Below, piece by piece: positions 28,715 to 37,317 of a stretch of 42,546 nucleotides of DNA. The stretch's first letter is position 1; each line of letters opens with the position of its first letter. Source of the stretch: Mesopusillimonas faecipullorum (GTDB taxonomy: Bacteria; Pseudomonadota; Gammaproteobacteria; Burkholderiales; Burkholderiaceae_B). A program made the translations under genes and the position numbers. The notes below the pieces were generated by a model. That model saw nothing but the letters and a program-made list of their open reading frames with translations. It was not told the origin of the DNA and made no database searches. The stretch covers positions 1 to 42,546 of the forward strand of contig NZ_JACDXW010000010.1 of assembly GCF_020539505.1 (NCBI RefSeq), read 5' to 3'.

Positions 28715-30841
28715 ATGGATGTAGCACTGAAGCGCAAGTACATGATTGCCACCGACGTCGGCGGCACTTGTACGGATACGGTGGTTTTTGCAGAAGGAGA
28801 GCCCATACGCATAGGAAAGGCGTTATCTACACCGCCTGATTACGCGACAGGCATTCTGGATTCCATACGCTCGGCGGCGCAGGCCATGGGCGAAGAGCTC
28901 GACAGTCTTTTGGCGCAGACGTATCTCTTCGTGCATGGCTCAACGGTTGTCGACAACACCATCCTGACGAGAGATGGGGCCAAGGTTGGCTTGCTGACCA
29001 CCGAAGGCTTTGAAGACACCATCCATGTCACTCGGGGTGCATATGGCCGTTGGGGTGGTTTGACCGAAGACCGCATCAAACACATCGTCAAGACAGAGCG
29101 CGCCGCACCATTGGTGGCGCCCGATCTGACATGTGGCGTGGGCGAACGAGTCGACTCTACCGGCGAGATCTTGCGAGAGCTTGAGCCAGCGAGCGTCGAA
29201 AGAGCCATACGCTATCTGGTGGAAGAGAAAGGCGCGCAAGCCATTGCCGTGTCGTTACTGTGGTCCTTTGCCAACTCGAAGAACGAACGTTTGATCAAAG
29301 AGGTTGCCCAGCGTGTGGCGCCGGGTGCCTACTGCACCTTGTCATCCGATATTGCGCCTATGCCCGGCGAGTATGAACGCACATCTACAGCAGTCATCAA
29401 TGCCTATTGCGGCGAAATTACGCAAAGCTATTTGGCTGACTTGCAGAAAAAGCTCTCCGGCACGGCATATCGCGGCCAGACCATGGTCATGCAGGGCTAC
29501 GGCGGTTTACTGCCGGCAGAAGAAGCTGGGGATCGCTCGGTGGGTATGTTGGAGTGTGGGCCTGCGGCGGGCGTGATAGGCAGTAGGTCTTTGGGGCAGT
29601 TGTTGGACCAGCCGGATATCATCGCGACGGATATGGGGGGGACGACTTTTAAAGTCAGCGTGATTCAAGATGGTGAAATCGAGTACGCGCGTGAACCTAT
29701 GGTGGATCGCTTTCACTACTCGGCACCCAAAATCGAGGTGGTATCCATAGGTGCGGGCGGTGGCTCGATCATCAGCATAGATGAAGCGACGGGAGAGCCG
29801 CGGGTAGGTCCGCGTTCGGCAGGCTCGCGTCCCGGGCCTATCTGTTACGGTCTGGGTGGCACAGAGCCAACCTTGACCGACGTTTTCATGTTGATCGGCT
29901 ATATGGACCCCAATACCTTCCTGGGGGGCAGTATCAAGTTGGATGTAGAGCCTGTACGCCGTATTTTCGAAGAGAAAATCGCCAAACCGTTGGGGATGAG
30001 CGTGACGCAAGCCGCGATAGGTATTTATCGCTTAGCTTCTGCTCAGATTACCGACCTTATCCGGGAAATTACCGTAGAACGTGGCTTAGATCCCCGAGAT
30101 TTTGTTTTGCACTCCTTCGGCGGTTCTTGCGGCATGCTGTCCGCCATGTTCGGTGACGAGTTGGGTGTCCGCAAGGTCGTGATTCCGTATACCGCCTCGG
30201 TGAACTGCGCTTTTGGTTTGGTGTCAGCCGACATCGTGCACCAGTATTCTATTCCCCGGACATTGCCGGCCAGTGCGCCAGCAGCCGAGATCAACGCCAT
30301 TTATGCGCCCCTGGTTGAGCAGGCGCGCGCCCAATTGCGCGAGGAGGGCTTTGCCGACGAGCAAATGCACTTTGAGTGGTCAGTAGACTTGCGTTATGCG
30401 CGGCAGGTACATGAGCTGACGACGCCGGTGCGGGCTGCTGTGCCGTTGACGGAAGAAGGTTTGACCCAATTGCTAAACGATTTCGAGGCGCTTTATGAGC
30501 GTAAGTTCGGCAAGGGCTCTGCCTACCGCGAAGCGGGTATAGAAATGAAGGTGTTTCGCTTAAAAGCGGCGGGTTTGCTCAAAAAGCCTGAGGTGCCAAC
30601 AGTACCTACCGGGGGCAAGGACGCCAGTGCTGCCTTGATGGGTAAACGCGAGATCTTCGTCGAACAGGCCAATGGCCTGGCGCCAGCGGATATCTATGAC
30701 TTCGAGAAGCTGTCGCCAGGTAATTGCTTCAGTGGGCCGGCGGTGGTGCATACCCCTATTACCACCATCGTGCTTCAGGCTGGGCAGCGGGCCAGTGTTG
30801 ATGAGTACCGTAACGTCATCATCGAATTTGAGCGAGGTTAA
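28715..30841 (+). CDS. Hydantoinase/oxoprolinase A-type ATP-dependent subunit (HyuA)
   Basis: 708 residues, size of HyuA and of acetone carboxylase beta. The actin-like ATPase fold shows its phosphate-1 motif as DVGGTCTD (14-21; usual form DVGGTFTD) and a second motif DMGGTTFKVS, where the usual TSTDVS carries an aspartate in place of Lys. HSFGGSCGMLS and the C-terminal IEMKVFRLKAAG are family blocks. With HyuB it would use ATP to activate a lactam, imide or ureide ring for hydrolysis, or to carboxylate a ketone. It starts a nine-gene operon. Confidence 0.88.
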   Translation: MDVALKRKYMIATDVGGTCTDTVVFAEGEPIRIGKALSTPPDYATGILDSIRSAAQAMGEELDSLLAQTYLFVHGSTVVDNTILTRDGAKVGLLTTEGFEDTIHVTRGAYGRWGGLTEDRIKHIVKTERAAPLVAPDLTCGVGERVDSTGEILRELEPASVERAIRYLVEEKGAQAIAVSLLWSFANSKNERLIKEVAQRVAPGAYCTLSSDIAPMPGEYERTSTAVINAYCGEITQSYLADLQKKLSGTAYRGQTMVMQGYGGLLPAEEAGDRSVGMLECGPAAGVIGSRSLGQLLDQPDIIATDMGGTTFKVSVIQDGEIEYAREPMVDRFHYSAPKIEVVSIGAGGGSIISIDEATGEPRVGPRSAGSRPGPICYGLGGTEPTLTDVFMLIGYMDPNTFLGGSIKLDVEPVRRIFEEKIAKPLGMSVTQAAIGIYRLASAQITDLIREITVERGLDPRDFVLHSFGGSCGMLSAMFGDELGVRKVVIPYTASVNCAFGLVSADIVHQYSIPRTLPASAPAAEINAIYAPLVEQARAQLREEGFADEQMHFEWSVDLRYARQVHELTTPVRAAVPLTEEGLTQLLNDFEALYERKFGKGSAYREAGIEMKVFRLKAAGLLKKPEVPTVPTGGKDASAALMGKREIFVEQANGLAPADIYDFEKLSPGNCFSGPAVVHTPITTIVLQAGQRASVDEYRNVIIEFERG

Positions 30842-30843
30842 GC

Positions 30844-32661
30844 ATGGATCCGATCACTTATTCCATTATTCGTCACCGCTTGTTCCGTGTCGTCGAAGAA
30901 GCAGTCATCACGCTCAAGCATGTTTCGGGTACGGCTATTACCAATGAGGGTCATGACCTGATGGTGAGCCTGTACCGCGCGGACGGCTCACTGTTGATGG
31001 GTGGCGTCGGCTTTCTGCATCACCTGACGAGCGCAGCGGAAGCTTGCAAGGCTGTCATCCGCCGTTTCGAGGGGCAGATCGAAGAGGGTGATGTATTCAT
31101 GCTGAATGACCCCTACACGGCGGCACTGCATACCTCGGATGTGTACATGCTTGCCCCCATTCATCATGCTGGCAAACTGATCGCCTGGAGTGCATGCTTT
31201 GTGCACGTGTCGGATATCGGTGCAATGAACCCGGGTGGCTTTGCGCCTGATGCAACGGACATCTATAGCGAAGGCTTCAGCAGCCCGGGCTTGAAGTTAA
31301 TCAGCAAGGGGGAACTGCGCCAAGATGTATGGGACACCGTCTTGAACATGGTGCGCAGCCCGGAAATGGTGGCTTTGGACCTGCGCTCGCTGATTGCGTG
31401 CAATAACGTTGCCGGCCAACGCATGCTGGCGCTAGTGGATAAATATGGCGCAGAGGCGGTAGACCATGTGGGCCGTAGCCTGATAGAACAGTCAGAGCAA
31501 TTGTTGCGCCAGCGCCTGCGTGAGTTACCGGATGGGCAATGGCAATCGCGCCAGTACATAGACGTCAAGGGCGAGACAGCCAAAGTGCTGCTGACCATGA
31601 CCAAGCGTGACGACACTCTGACCTTCGACTTTACGGGCTCTAGTCCGCAATCGCGCTATAGCGTGAATTGCACCAAATGGGCGGCTTTGGGTGGTCTGTT
31701 CGCACCGCTGTTTCCGCTGCTGTGCTACGACATTACCTGGAACCAAGGAGCAGTCGCGCCGATCAAGATGATTGCGCCAGAAGGCAGTATCGTTAACTGC
31801 ACGCGTCCGGCACCCGTGTCGGTGGCGACTGTGGGTGCGATTCAATCGGTGAACAACGCGGCGTGCTCGGCCATAGGAAAGATGCTGGCTGCCAGCGAAA
31901 AGTACAAAGAGGAAGCCACGGCGGTTTGGCATGCCAACCACTTTGCGGTGTTCATGTTTGGTTATACGCGAGAAGGGCGCTTGGCTATCGACACCCTGAC
32001 CGAAACATTCGCCGGTGCCGGCGGAGCCAAGACCTATGGTGATGGGGTGGATATCGGGGGTGAAATGCCTAACCCGATTTCCCGCATGGCCAACGTGGAA
32101 ACAGTAGAAGCGGCTTTCCCCATACGTTATTTGTTCCGACGTCGTATGCGCGACTCTGGCGGAGCCGGGCGGTATCGTGGCGGTTTGGGAGGGGAAATCG
32201 CCATTGTGCCGCATGGCAGCCCTGACGGCGGTATTAACTTTGTGCTGTCCGGCAAGGGTTCCAAATTCCCCATGAGCGACGGTCTGGCGGGCGGTAGCTC
32301 GGGTGCGGCCAATGATTATGTGCTGTTCCGTGGGTCTGACGACGAGGCGGTGCCATTGCGTATGGAAACGGATGCGGCGACTTTGTCGGGTAAGGCGGAG
32401 CCCATCAGTTGGGGGGTCTTCCCTTTAGGTAGCAATGACGCTTTTTATTTGCGCTGGAATGGCGGGGGCGGCGTAGGCGACCCCTTGCTTAGGCCTTTCT
32501 CCGACGTAGAGGCGGATGTCATTACGCAGACGGTGTCAGAAGAGGCCGCAACCGCTTTGTATGGTGCAGTGTTTCTGAATGGGCAGCTCGACGAGGCGGC
32601 AAGCCAGGCGTTGCGGGCGCAACTTAAAGCCAAGCGGCTAAACGCAGGAGCTCAGGCATGA
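30844..32661 (+). CDS. Hydantoinase/oxoprolinase B-type subunit (HyuB)
   Basis: 605 residues, the size of hydantoinase B and clearly shorter than the acetone carboxylase alpha subunit (near 776). Family blocks are ITYSIIRHRLFRVVEEA at the start, GDVFMLNDPYTAALHTSDV with a likely metal site, and GGAGRYRGGLGGEI. It begins 2 bases after hyuA and its TGA overlaps the next ATG, so the three proteins are probably made in fixed ratio as one complex. Confidence 0.88.
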   Translation: MDPITYSIIRHRLFRVVEEAVITLKHVSGTAITNEGHDLMVSLYRADGSLLMGGVGFLHHLTSAAEACKAVIRRFEGQIEEGDVFMLNDPYTAALHTSDVYMLAPIHHAGKLIAWSACFVHVSDIGAMNPGGFAPDATDIYSEGFSSPGLKLISKGELRQDVWDTVLNMVRSPEMVALDLRSLIACNNVAGQRMLALVDKYGAEAVDHVGRSLIEQSEQLLRQRLRELPDGQWQSRQYIDVKGETAKVLLTMTKRDDTLTFDFTGSSPQSRYSVNCTKWAALGGLFAPLFPLLCYDITWNQGAVAPIKMIAPEGSIVNCTRPAPVSVATVGAIQSVNNAACSAIGKMLAASEKYKEEATAVWHANHFAVFMFGYTREGRLAIDTLTETFAGAGGAKTYGDGVDIGGEMPNPISRMANVETVEAAFPIRYLFRRRMRDSGGAGRYRGGLGGEIAIVPHGSPDGGINFVLSGKGSKFPMSDGLAGGSSGAANDYVLFRGSDDEAVPLRMETDAATLSGKAEPISWGVFPLGSNDAFYLRWNGGGGVGDPLLRPFSDVEADVITQTVSEEAATALYGAVFLNGQLDEAASQALRAQLKAKRLNAGAQA

Positions 32662-32945
32662 CGACTAGAATATCCCCCACCTTGGTGCGCCTTGACGCCG
32701 GTAGCGACAGAGGTATTTGCTGCGCCGCTTGCGGTCATGTCCTGAGCCCAGCTGATAGCGCTGGGCACTGGAAGGACAACGCTGTCTTACAGACGGCGTC
32801 TGTAGCGCAGCTACCTGGCTGGTCAGCTGCCGTTCATCCCGATCTCGTATTGCGCCAGTTTGTCTGCAATGGTTGCGGGCATTTGCTGGATAGCGAGATT
32901 GCTCTGAAAGAGGATCCTTTTCTTTACGATAGCGTGAGCGGCTGA
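32658..32945 (+). CDS. Small four-cysteine protein like acetone/acetophenone carboxylase gamma
   Basis: 95 residues. Two knuckles, C22-x2-C25 (CAACGHVL) and C70-x2-C73 (CNGCGHLL), are spaced 45 residues apart and can form one zinc ribbon. HPDLVLRQFVCNGCG resembles the small zinc subunit of ATP-dependent acetone/acetophenone carboxylases. It overlaps hyuB by 4 bases. Classical N-methylhydantoinase and oxoprolinase have only A and B parts, so this third subunit sets the operon apart. Confidence 0.75.
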   Translation: MTTRISPTLVRLDAGSDRGICCAACGHVLSPADSAGHWKDNAVLQTASVAQLPGWSAAVHPDLVLRQFVCNGCGHLLDSEIALKEDPFLYDSVSG

Positions 32946-32981
32946 GTCCGTTCGCCTATCACTTATTTATTGGTGAAGGCT

Positions 32982-33668
32982 ATGCACGATATACAGATCC
33001 GACAAGAAATCCGCGACCGTCTGATGGCGAGACGCGGTCGTATCAACTTCTACGAGCAAATCGATCCGAAACGAACGGCGTTGGTGATTATCGATATGCA
33101 AAACACCTTCTGCGCACCGGGGTCGCCGGCCGAGGTGCCGAGCTCAAGGGGCATCGTGCCCAATATCAATGAATTGACGACCGAGTTGCGCAAAGACGGC
33201 GTGCCAGTCATCTGGGTATTGCACGCGAACACGCAGCACAAGGGATGTAGTGACTGGGAGTTGTTCTACAACCATGTGGTGGCCGGAGAGGTACGCACAC
33301 GAACCTTGGAAAGCAATTCGCCGCAGAATCAAGCCGTTTACACGGAATTGGTGGTGGCGGACGACGACATCACGGTCATCAAGAACCGCTATAGCGCTTT
33401 GACAGCGGGCTCTTCTTCGCTTGAGCGCGTCCTACGCAGCATGGGCATAGATACGGTGCTAATCGCAGGCACCAAAACCAATGTCTGCTGCGAATCTACA
33501 GCACGCGACGCCATGATGATGGATTTCAAGGTGACGCTCTTGTCTGATTGCTGCGGTGCTTTGTCGGACGAAGAGCATCGTTCGGCGATGGAAAACATCA
33601 TCCAGCAGTTTGGCAACGTGCTGACTCGTCACGAAGCCCTGCAAATGATGCGCAGTTTTAAGCCTTAG
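32982..33668 (+). CDS. Isochorismatase-family cysteine hydrolase
   Basis: 228 residues from ATG 32982; in-frame TTG 32970 and GTG 32973 are alternatives and no start has a good Shine-Dalgarno. The catalytic triad is D38 (VIIDMQNTF), K134 (IKNRYSAL) and C169 (TNVCCESTARDA), with an extra Cys170 beside the nucleophile. The family includes N-carbamoylsarcosine amidase, ureidoacrylate hydrolase (RutB), biuret hydrolase and nicotinamidase. Next to hyuAB the best guess is hydrolysis of a carbamoyl or open-chain amide made by HyuAB. The substrate cannot be read from the sequence. Confidence 0.88.
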   Translation: MHDIQIRQEIRDRLMARRGRINFYEQIDPKRTALVIIDMQNTFCAPGSPAEVPSSRGIVPNINELTTELRKDGVPVIWVLHANTQHKGCSDWELFYNHVVAGEVRTRTLESNSPQNQAVYTELVVADDDITVIKNRYSALTAGSSSLERVLRSMGIDTVLIAGTKTNVCCESTARDAMMMDFKVTLLSDCCGALSDEEHRSAMENIIQQFGNVLTRHEALQMMRSFKP

Positions 33669-33682
33669 TAGTCGTTTGAAGT

Positions 33683-33712
33683 CGGCATGCGCGCTTGTAT
33701 GCGAGCGTGCCG
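33683..33712 (+). repeat. Intergenic hairpin inside the hyu-transport operon
   Basis: CGGCATGCGCGC (33683-33694) pairs with GCGAGCGTGCCG (33701-33712) with one mismatch and one wobble, loop TTGTAT. It lies between the enzyme genes and the binding-protein gene. No T-run follows, so it fits an mRNA-stability element that lets the binding protein be made in excess. Confidence 0.5.
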
Positions 33713-33760
33713 ATCAGCAGCGCAACGCAGCATCACTATAAAACCCCTCAGGAGACAAAT

Positions 33761-34750
33761 ATGCTACGCCGATTGCTTTGCACTCTTTTCCTGGCTATTT
33801 TGCCGTTTACGGTATCTGCACAGGGTAAAGGCCCTTTAAAGGTGGCGTTGATCCTGCCCGGTTCCGTAACGGACGGCACGTTCAATAGCGCTGCTGCCGA
33901 TGGCATCAAGAAGGCCAAAGAAAAATATCCCGATCTTCAAGTTTCGGTACGCGAAAATACGGGGGTGGCGGAAGCCCAAGAGGCGCTGTCCTCTTATGCC
34001 CGCGATGGTTATGACGTCGTCATCGCTCATGGCTTCCAGTTTGCCGATTCTGCCAAGCGTATACATAAACGCTTTCCAAAAACATGGTTCATCGTTAATA
34101 CCGCCAAAGTTGCGGCAGCGCCCAACCTGGCCTCCTTCGACAACCGCTGGGGTGATGCTGGATATATGGCCGGTGCGCTGGCTGCCTTGGTCAGCAAGTC
34201 AGACAAGATCGCCAACGTGCCTGCTATTCCTGTGCCCACCATTCAGGAATACGACGAAGGCTTCAAGCGTGGCAGTAAGCGTATCAATCCTGATATCCAA
34301 GTGCTTTCTGCCTATGTCGGTTCGTTCTCCGACATCGCCAAAGCCAAAGAAATCACCTCCAGCATGATAGACAGCGGGGCGGATGTGGTGTCGGGTATAG
34401 GCAACGAGAACGTGTTGGGCACTTTGCAGGCCGCTAAAGAGAAGGGGGTGCTGATGATTGGTACGGCCTTCGACTCGGCGGCCTTAGCGCCGGACACCAT
34501 CGTTAGCACGGCCCTGATCAACTTCGATGTGAATATCGATATGGCCATCAGCAAAGTGATGGACGGCACCATAGAGCCCAGGAACTATTTGTTGGGCTTG
34601 AATGACAATGGCATTGGCCTGGCACCGTTGCGCAACTTCGAAAGCAAGCTGTCCAGCGAGGACAAAGCAGCTATCAAGGCCATAGAAGATGGCATACGAG
34701 CGGGCACGATAGATGATCTGCCCGAAATCAAGGAAAAAACCTCTCCCTGA
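33761..34750 (+). CDS. BMP-family ABC transporter binding protein
   Basis: 329 residues from ATG 33761, preceded by AGGAG. Signal peptide MLRRLLCTLFLAILPFTVSA is cleaved by signal peptidase I; there is no lipobox in the usual place. The mature protein has the Bmp/PnrA fold: LILPGSVTDGTFNSAAADG, VIAHGFQFADSAKRIHKRFP and GIGNENVLGTLQAAKEKG. Family members bind purine nucleosides, riboflavin or related heterocycles. With the hyu enzymes it probably brings in the ring compound that they degrade. Confidence 0.9.
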   Translation: MLRRLLCTLFLAILPFTVSAQGKGPLKVALILPGSVTDGTFNSAAADGIKKAKEKYPDLQVSVRENTGVAEAQEALSSYARDGYDVVIAHGFQFADSAKRIHKRFPKTWFIVNTAKVAAAPNLASFDNRWGDAGYMAGALAALVSKSDKIANVPAIPVPTIQEYDEGFKRGSKRINPDIQVLSAYVGSFSDIAKAKEITSSMIDSGADVVSGIGNENVLGTLQAAKEKGVLMIGTAFDSAALAPDTIVSTALINFDVNIDMAISKVMDGTIEPRNYLLGLNDNGIGLAPLRNFESKLSSEDKAAIKAIEDGIRAGTIDDLPEIKEKTSP

Positions 34751-34765
34751 GACGCGGAGCTGACG

Positions 34766-36283
34766 ATGGCTGATATTCCGCTCCTGCGGCTGGAAGGCAT
34801 CACCAAGCGTTACGGCAGTCTCATTGCAAACGATGGCGTCAGCCTGACGCTGGATGCGGGTGAGGTGATGGGTATTCTTGGTGAGAACGGCGCGGGGAAA
34901 TCCACGCTAATGAACGTGATCTCGGGCCTGATTCGGCCAGATGGCGGCACGATGCAGTTGAACGGCCAAGCGCTTGTCCTCTCGTCCCCTCGAGAGGCGG
35001 CTGAAGCCGGCATAGGCATGGTGCACCAGCACTTCAAGTTGGTAGGGGCCTTGACGGTTGCCGAAAATCTGGCGTTGGGCGACCCCCGTTGGGGGCGGCG
35101 TATGCTGCTGGGTTTCGGTGGATTGAGAGCCGAAATTGGTGTGCTGGCCAAAAGCCTGGGCGTGGATGTGGATTTCGATGTCCGCGTCGATAGGTTGACG
35201 GTAGGTCAGCAGCAGCGGGTCGAGATCATGAAGGTACTGTCGCGCAAACCGCGTCTGTTGATTCTGGATGAGCCCACTGCTGTTTTGTCCCAAGAAGAGC
35301 GGCCTGCGCTGTTTCGCATGGTGGCGGGGCTTGCGGCTCAGGGCACGGCAGTCATCATCATCAGCCACAAGCTCGAGGACATCCTTGAAAGCTGTCGCCG
35401 GGTGGTCGTGATGCGCCATGGCAAAGTGGTTAATAACTCTGACGTAAGAGGCAAAAGCCGGGAGGATCTCATCCGTTTGCTGGTGGGAGACGAGATGCCG
35501 GTTTTGGCCGAGAAGAGCGGTGCGGTACAGTCGGGGCAGAGCTTGCTCAAGACGGCGGGGCTGACAATCAAGCGTCCCAATGGCACGGTTGCCTTGCATG
35601 AGGCCACCTTCGAGGTGCGTCGCGGCGAAATCCTGGCCTTGTGCGGGGTGGAAGGTAATGGTCAATCCGAGTTGGTGCGTGCTGTTACCGGCTTGCTTAA
35701 GCCCGACGCTGGGCGGCTGGACTACTGGTTCGGAGAAGGGGGCGACTATTTGGACGCTGCTGCGCTGCGTCGCCAAGGCGTTTGCCATATCCCTGAAGAT
35801 CGGCTCAAAGACGGTGTCTTGCCCGATGCGTCGCTGGGAGACAACTTTCTGCTTACGCATTTGGGGTGTGCGCAGTTTAATCGTCTAGGTTGGTTGCGAC
35901 CCAAACAGGTCGAAACGGCTGTAGAAGAGGCAGTGCGAGACTACGCGATAAAAACACCAAGTTTACAGGCGGCAATGTCACAGCTGTCGGGAGGGAATCA
36001 GCAAAAACTGGTGTTGGCGCGAGAGTTGGCCAGTCACCCTAGTCTGATCGTCGCAGCCCATCCTACGCGGGGCTTGGACGTTAAAACTATCGCCTTTATT
36101 AATAATCAGCTGCTAGAGCGGCGTGCGACCGGAGCCGGGGTGCTGCTGGCCTCAGCCGACTTGGCTGAGGTGTGGCCAATCGCTGACCGCATCATGGTGC
36201 TGTCAGCCGGTCGTTTGCACGGTCCTGTGGCGGTTTCAGAAACGACTCTTCAGGAAGTAGGCAGGTGGATGACTCAAAGATGA
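34766..36283 (+). CDS. Nucleoside-type ABC transporter ATPase (two fused domains)
   Basis: 505 residues, two nucleotide-binding domains as in YufO/NupO and RbsA. Domain 1 has Walker A GENGAGKST (39-47), signature LTVGQQQRVEI and Walker B LLILDEPTAVL. Domain 2 keeps a signature LSGGNQQKLVLARELA, but its Walker A is GVEGNGQSEL and its Walker B reads LIVAAHPTRGLD, with His in place of the catalytic Glu. Only domain 1 is likely to hydrolyse ATP. Its TGA overlaps the next gene's ATG. Confidence 0.92.
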   Translation: MADIPLLRLEGITKRYGSLIANDGVSLTLDAGEVMGILGENGAGKSTLMNVISGLIRPDGGTMQLNGQALVLSSPREAAEAGIGMVHQHFKLVGALTVAENLALGDPRWGRRMLLGFGGLRAEIGVLAKSLGVDVDFDVRVDRLTVGQQQRVEIMKVLSRKPRLLILDEPTAVLSQEERPALFRMVAGLAAQGTAVIIISHKLEDILESCRRVVVMRHGKVVNNSDVRGKSREDLIRLLVGDEMPVLAEKSGAVQSGQSLLKTAGLTIKRPNGTVALHEATFEVRRGEILALCGVEGNGQSELVRAVTGLLKPDAGRLDYWFGEGGDYLDAAALRRQGVCHIPEDRLKDGVLPDASLGDNFLLTHLGCAQFNRLGWLRPKQVETAVEEAVRDYAIKTPSLQAAMSQLSGGNQQKLVLARELASHPSLIVAAHPTRGLDVKTIAFINNQLLERRATGAGVLLASADLAEVWPIADRIMVLSAGRLHGPVAVSETTLQEVGRWMTQR

Positions 36284-37317
36284 AGGGTGCCAACACCAAG
36301 AGGCCCAGAGCGTTATGGTGGGCGGCTTCGCTGATTACCCTGGTGACGGCTTTGATACCCGCAGTGTTCATTATGGCTGCCGGCAAAAATCCTCTTGCCG
36401 CATACGCAGCACTACTGAGCTATACCTTGGGCACCTCTAACGGCTTTTACGAGGTGCTAACGCAATGCATACCGTTGACGCTGGTAGGTTTGGGCGTCGC
36501 CGTTGCTTTCCGGGCTGGGGTGTTCAATATCGGTGGCGATGGACAGTTTCTGATGGGGGCGATGATAGCGTTTGCCTGTGTGCCATTGTTTGCTGATTTA
36601 CCCGCGCCGCTGGGACTGGTGCTTTATCTGCTAACAGGGTTTGTCGGCGGCGGCCTATTGGGGGTGCTGGTAGGGTGGCTGCTTGTGCGCTTCAAAGCAA
36701 GCGAGATCATTTCTACCATTGTGCTGAACTTCATGGTGTTGCAGTTACTAAGTTGGGCGATACGCGGTCCATTACAAGAGCCCGCGCGCCTGATGCCATG
36801 GAGCGATTACCTGCCCGAGACGTTGCTGCTGCCTAATTTGATTGAGGGTTCGCGAGTGCATTACGGTTTGGTAGTAGCTGTGCTTGCGGTGGTGGTTTTG
36901 TACATTCTGATCAAGAAGACAGCATTTGGCTTTCGTCTGACGGCGGTAGGCTGCAATCCTCTCGCTGCACGTTATGCCGGCTTGCGGGAAAAGCGTGTCG
37001 TGGTGTGGGCCATGTTTATCAGTGCTGGCCTGGCCGGCTTGGCGGGCAGCGTACAGGTGGCGGGAATACATGAACGCCTGCAGGACAATTTTTCTTCGGG
37101 CTATGGGCAAGCGGCTATCGCTATCGCTTTGATGGCCCGCCTTTCGCCCTTGTGGGTGCCGCCTATGGCGGTGTTGTTTGCCATTTTTTATGTGGGTGCC
37201 GGAGTCTTGCAGCGCGAGGCTAGCATTCCGTTTCCTATCGTTTACATCATCGAGGGCGTAGTGATGATGGGCTTTCTTTGCTTTGATTCGATCTCCAAAA
37301 AGAAGGGAGCGTCCTGA
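36280..37317 (+). CDS. BMP-type ABC transporter permease 1
   Basis: 345 residues from ATG 36280 (ATGA overlap with the ATPase); GTG 36265 with AGGAAG upstream is an alternative that adds 5 residues. About nine to ten hydrophobic segments. RAGVFNIGGDGQFLMGAM is the hallmark of the YufP/NupP permeases, followed by FKASEIISTIVLNFMVLQL. It pairs with permease 2 to form the membrane channel. Confidence 0.92.
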   Translation: MKGANTKRPRALWWAASLITLVTALIPAVFIMAAGKNPLAAYAALLSYTLGTSNGFYEVLTQCIPLTLVGLGVAVAFRAGVFNIGGDGQFLMGAMIAFACVPLFADLPAPLGLVLYLLTGFVGGGLLGVLVGWLLVRFKASEIISTIVLNFMVLQLLSWAIRGPLQEPARLMPWSDYLPETLLLPNLIEGSRVHYGLVVAVLAVVVLYILIKKTAFGFRLTAVGCNPLAARYAGLREKRVVVWAMFISAGLAGLAGSVQVAGIHERLQDNFSSGYGQAAIAIALMARLSPLWVPPMAVLFAIFYVGAGVLQREASIPFPIVYIIEGVVMMGFLCFDSISKKKGAS

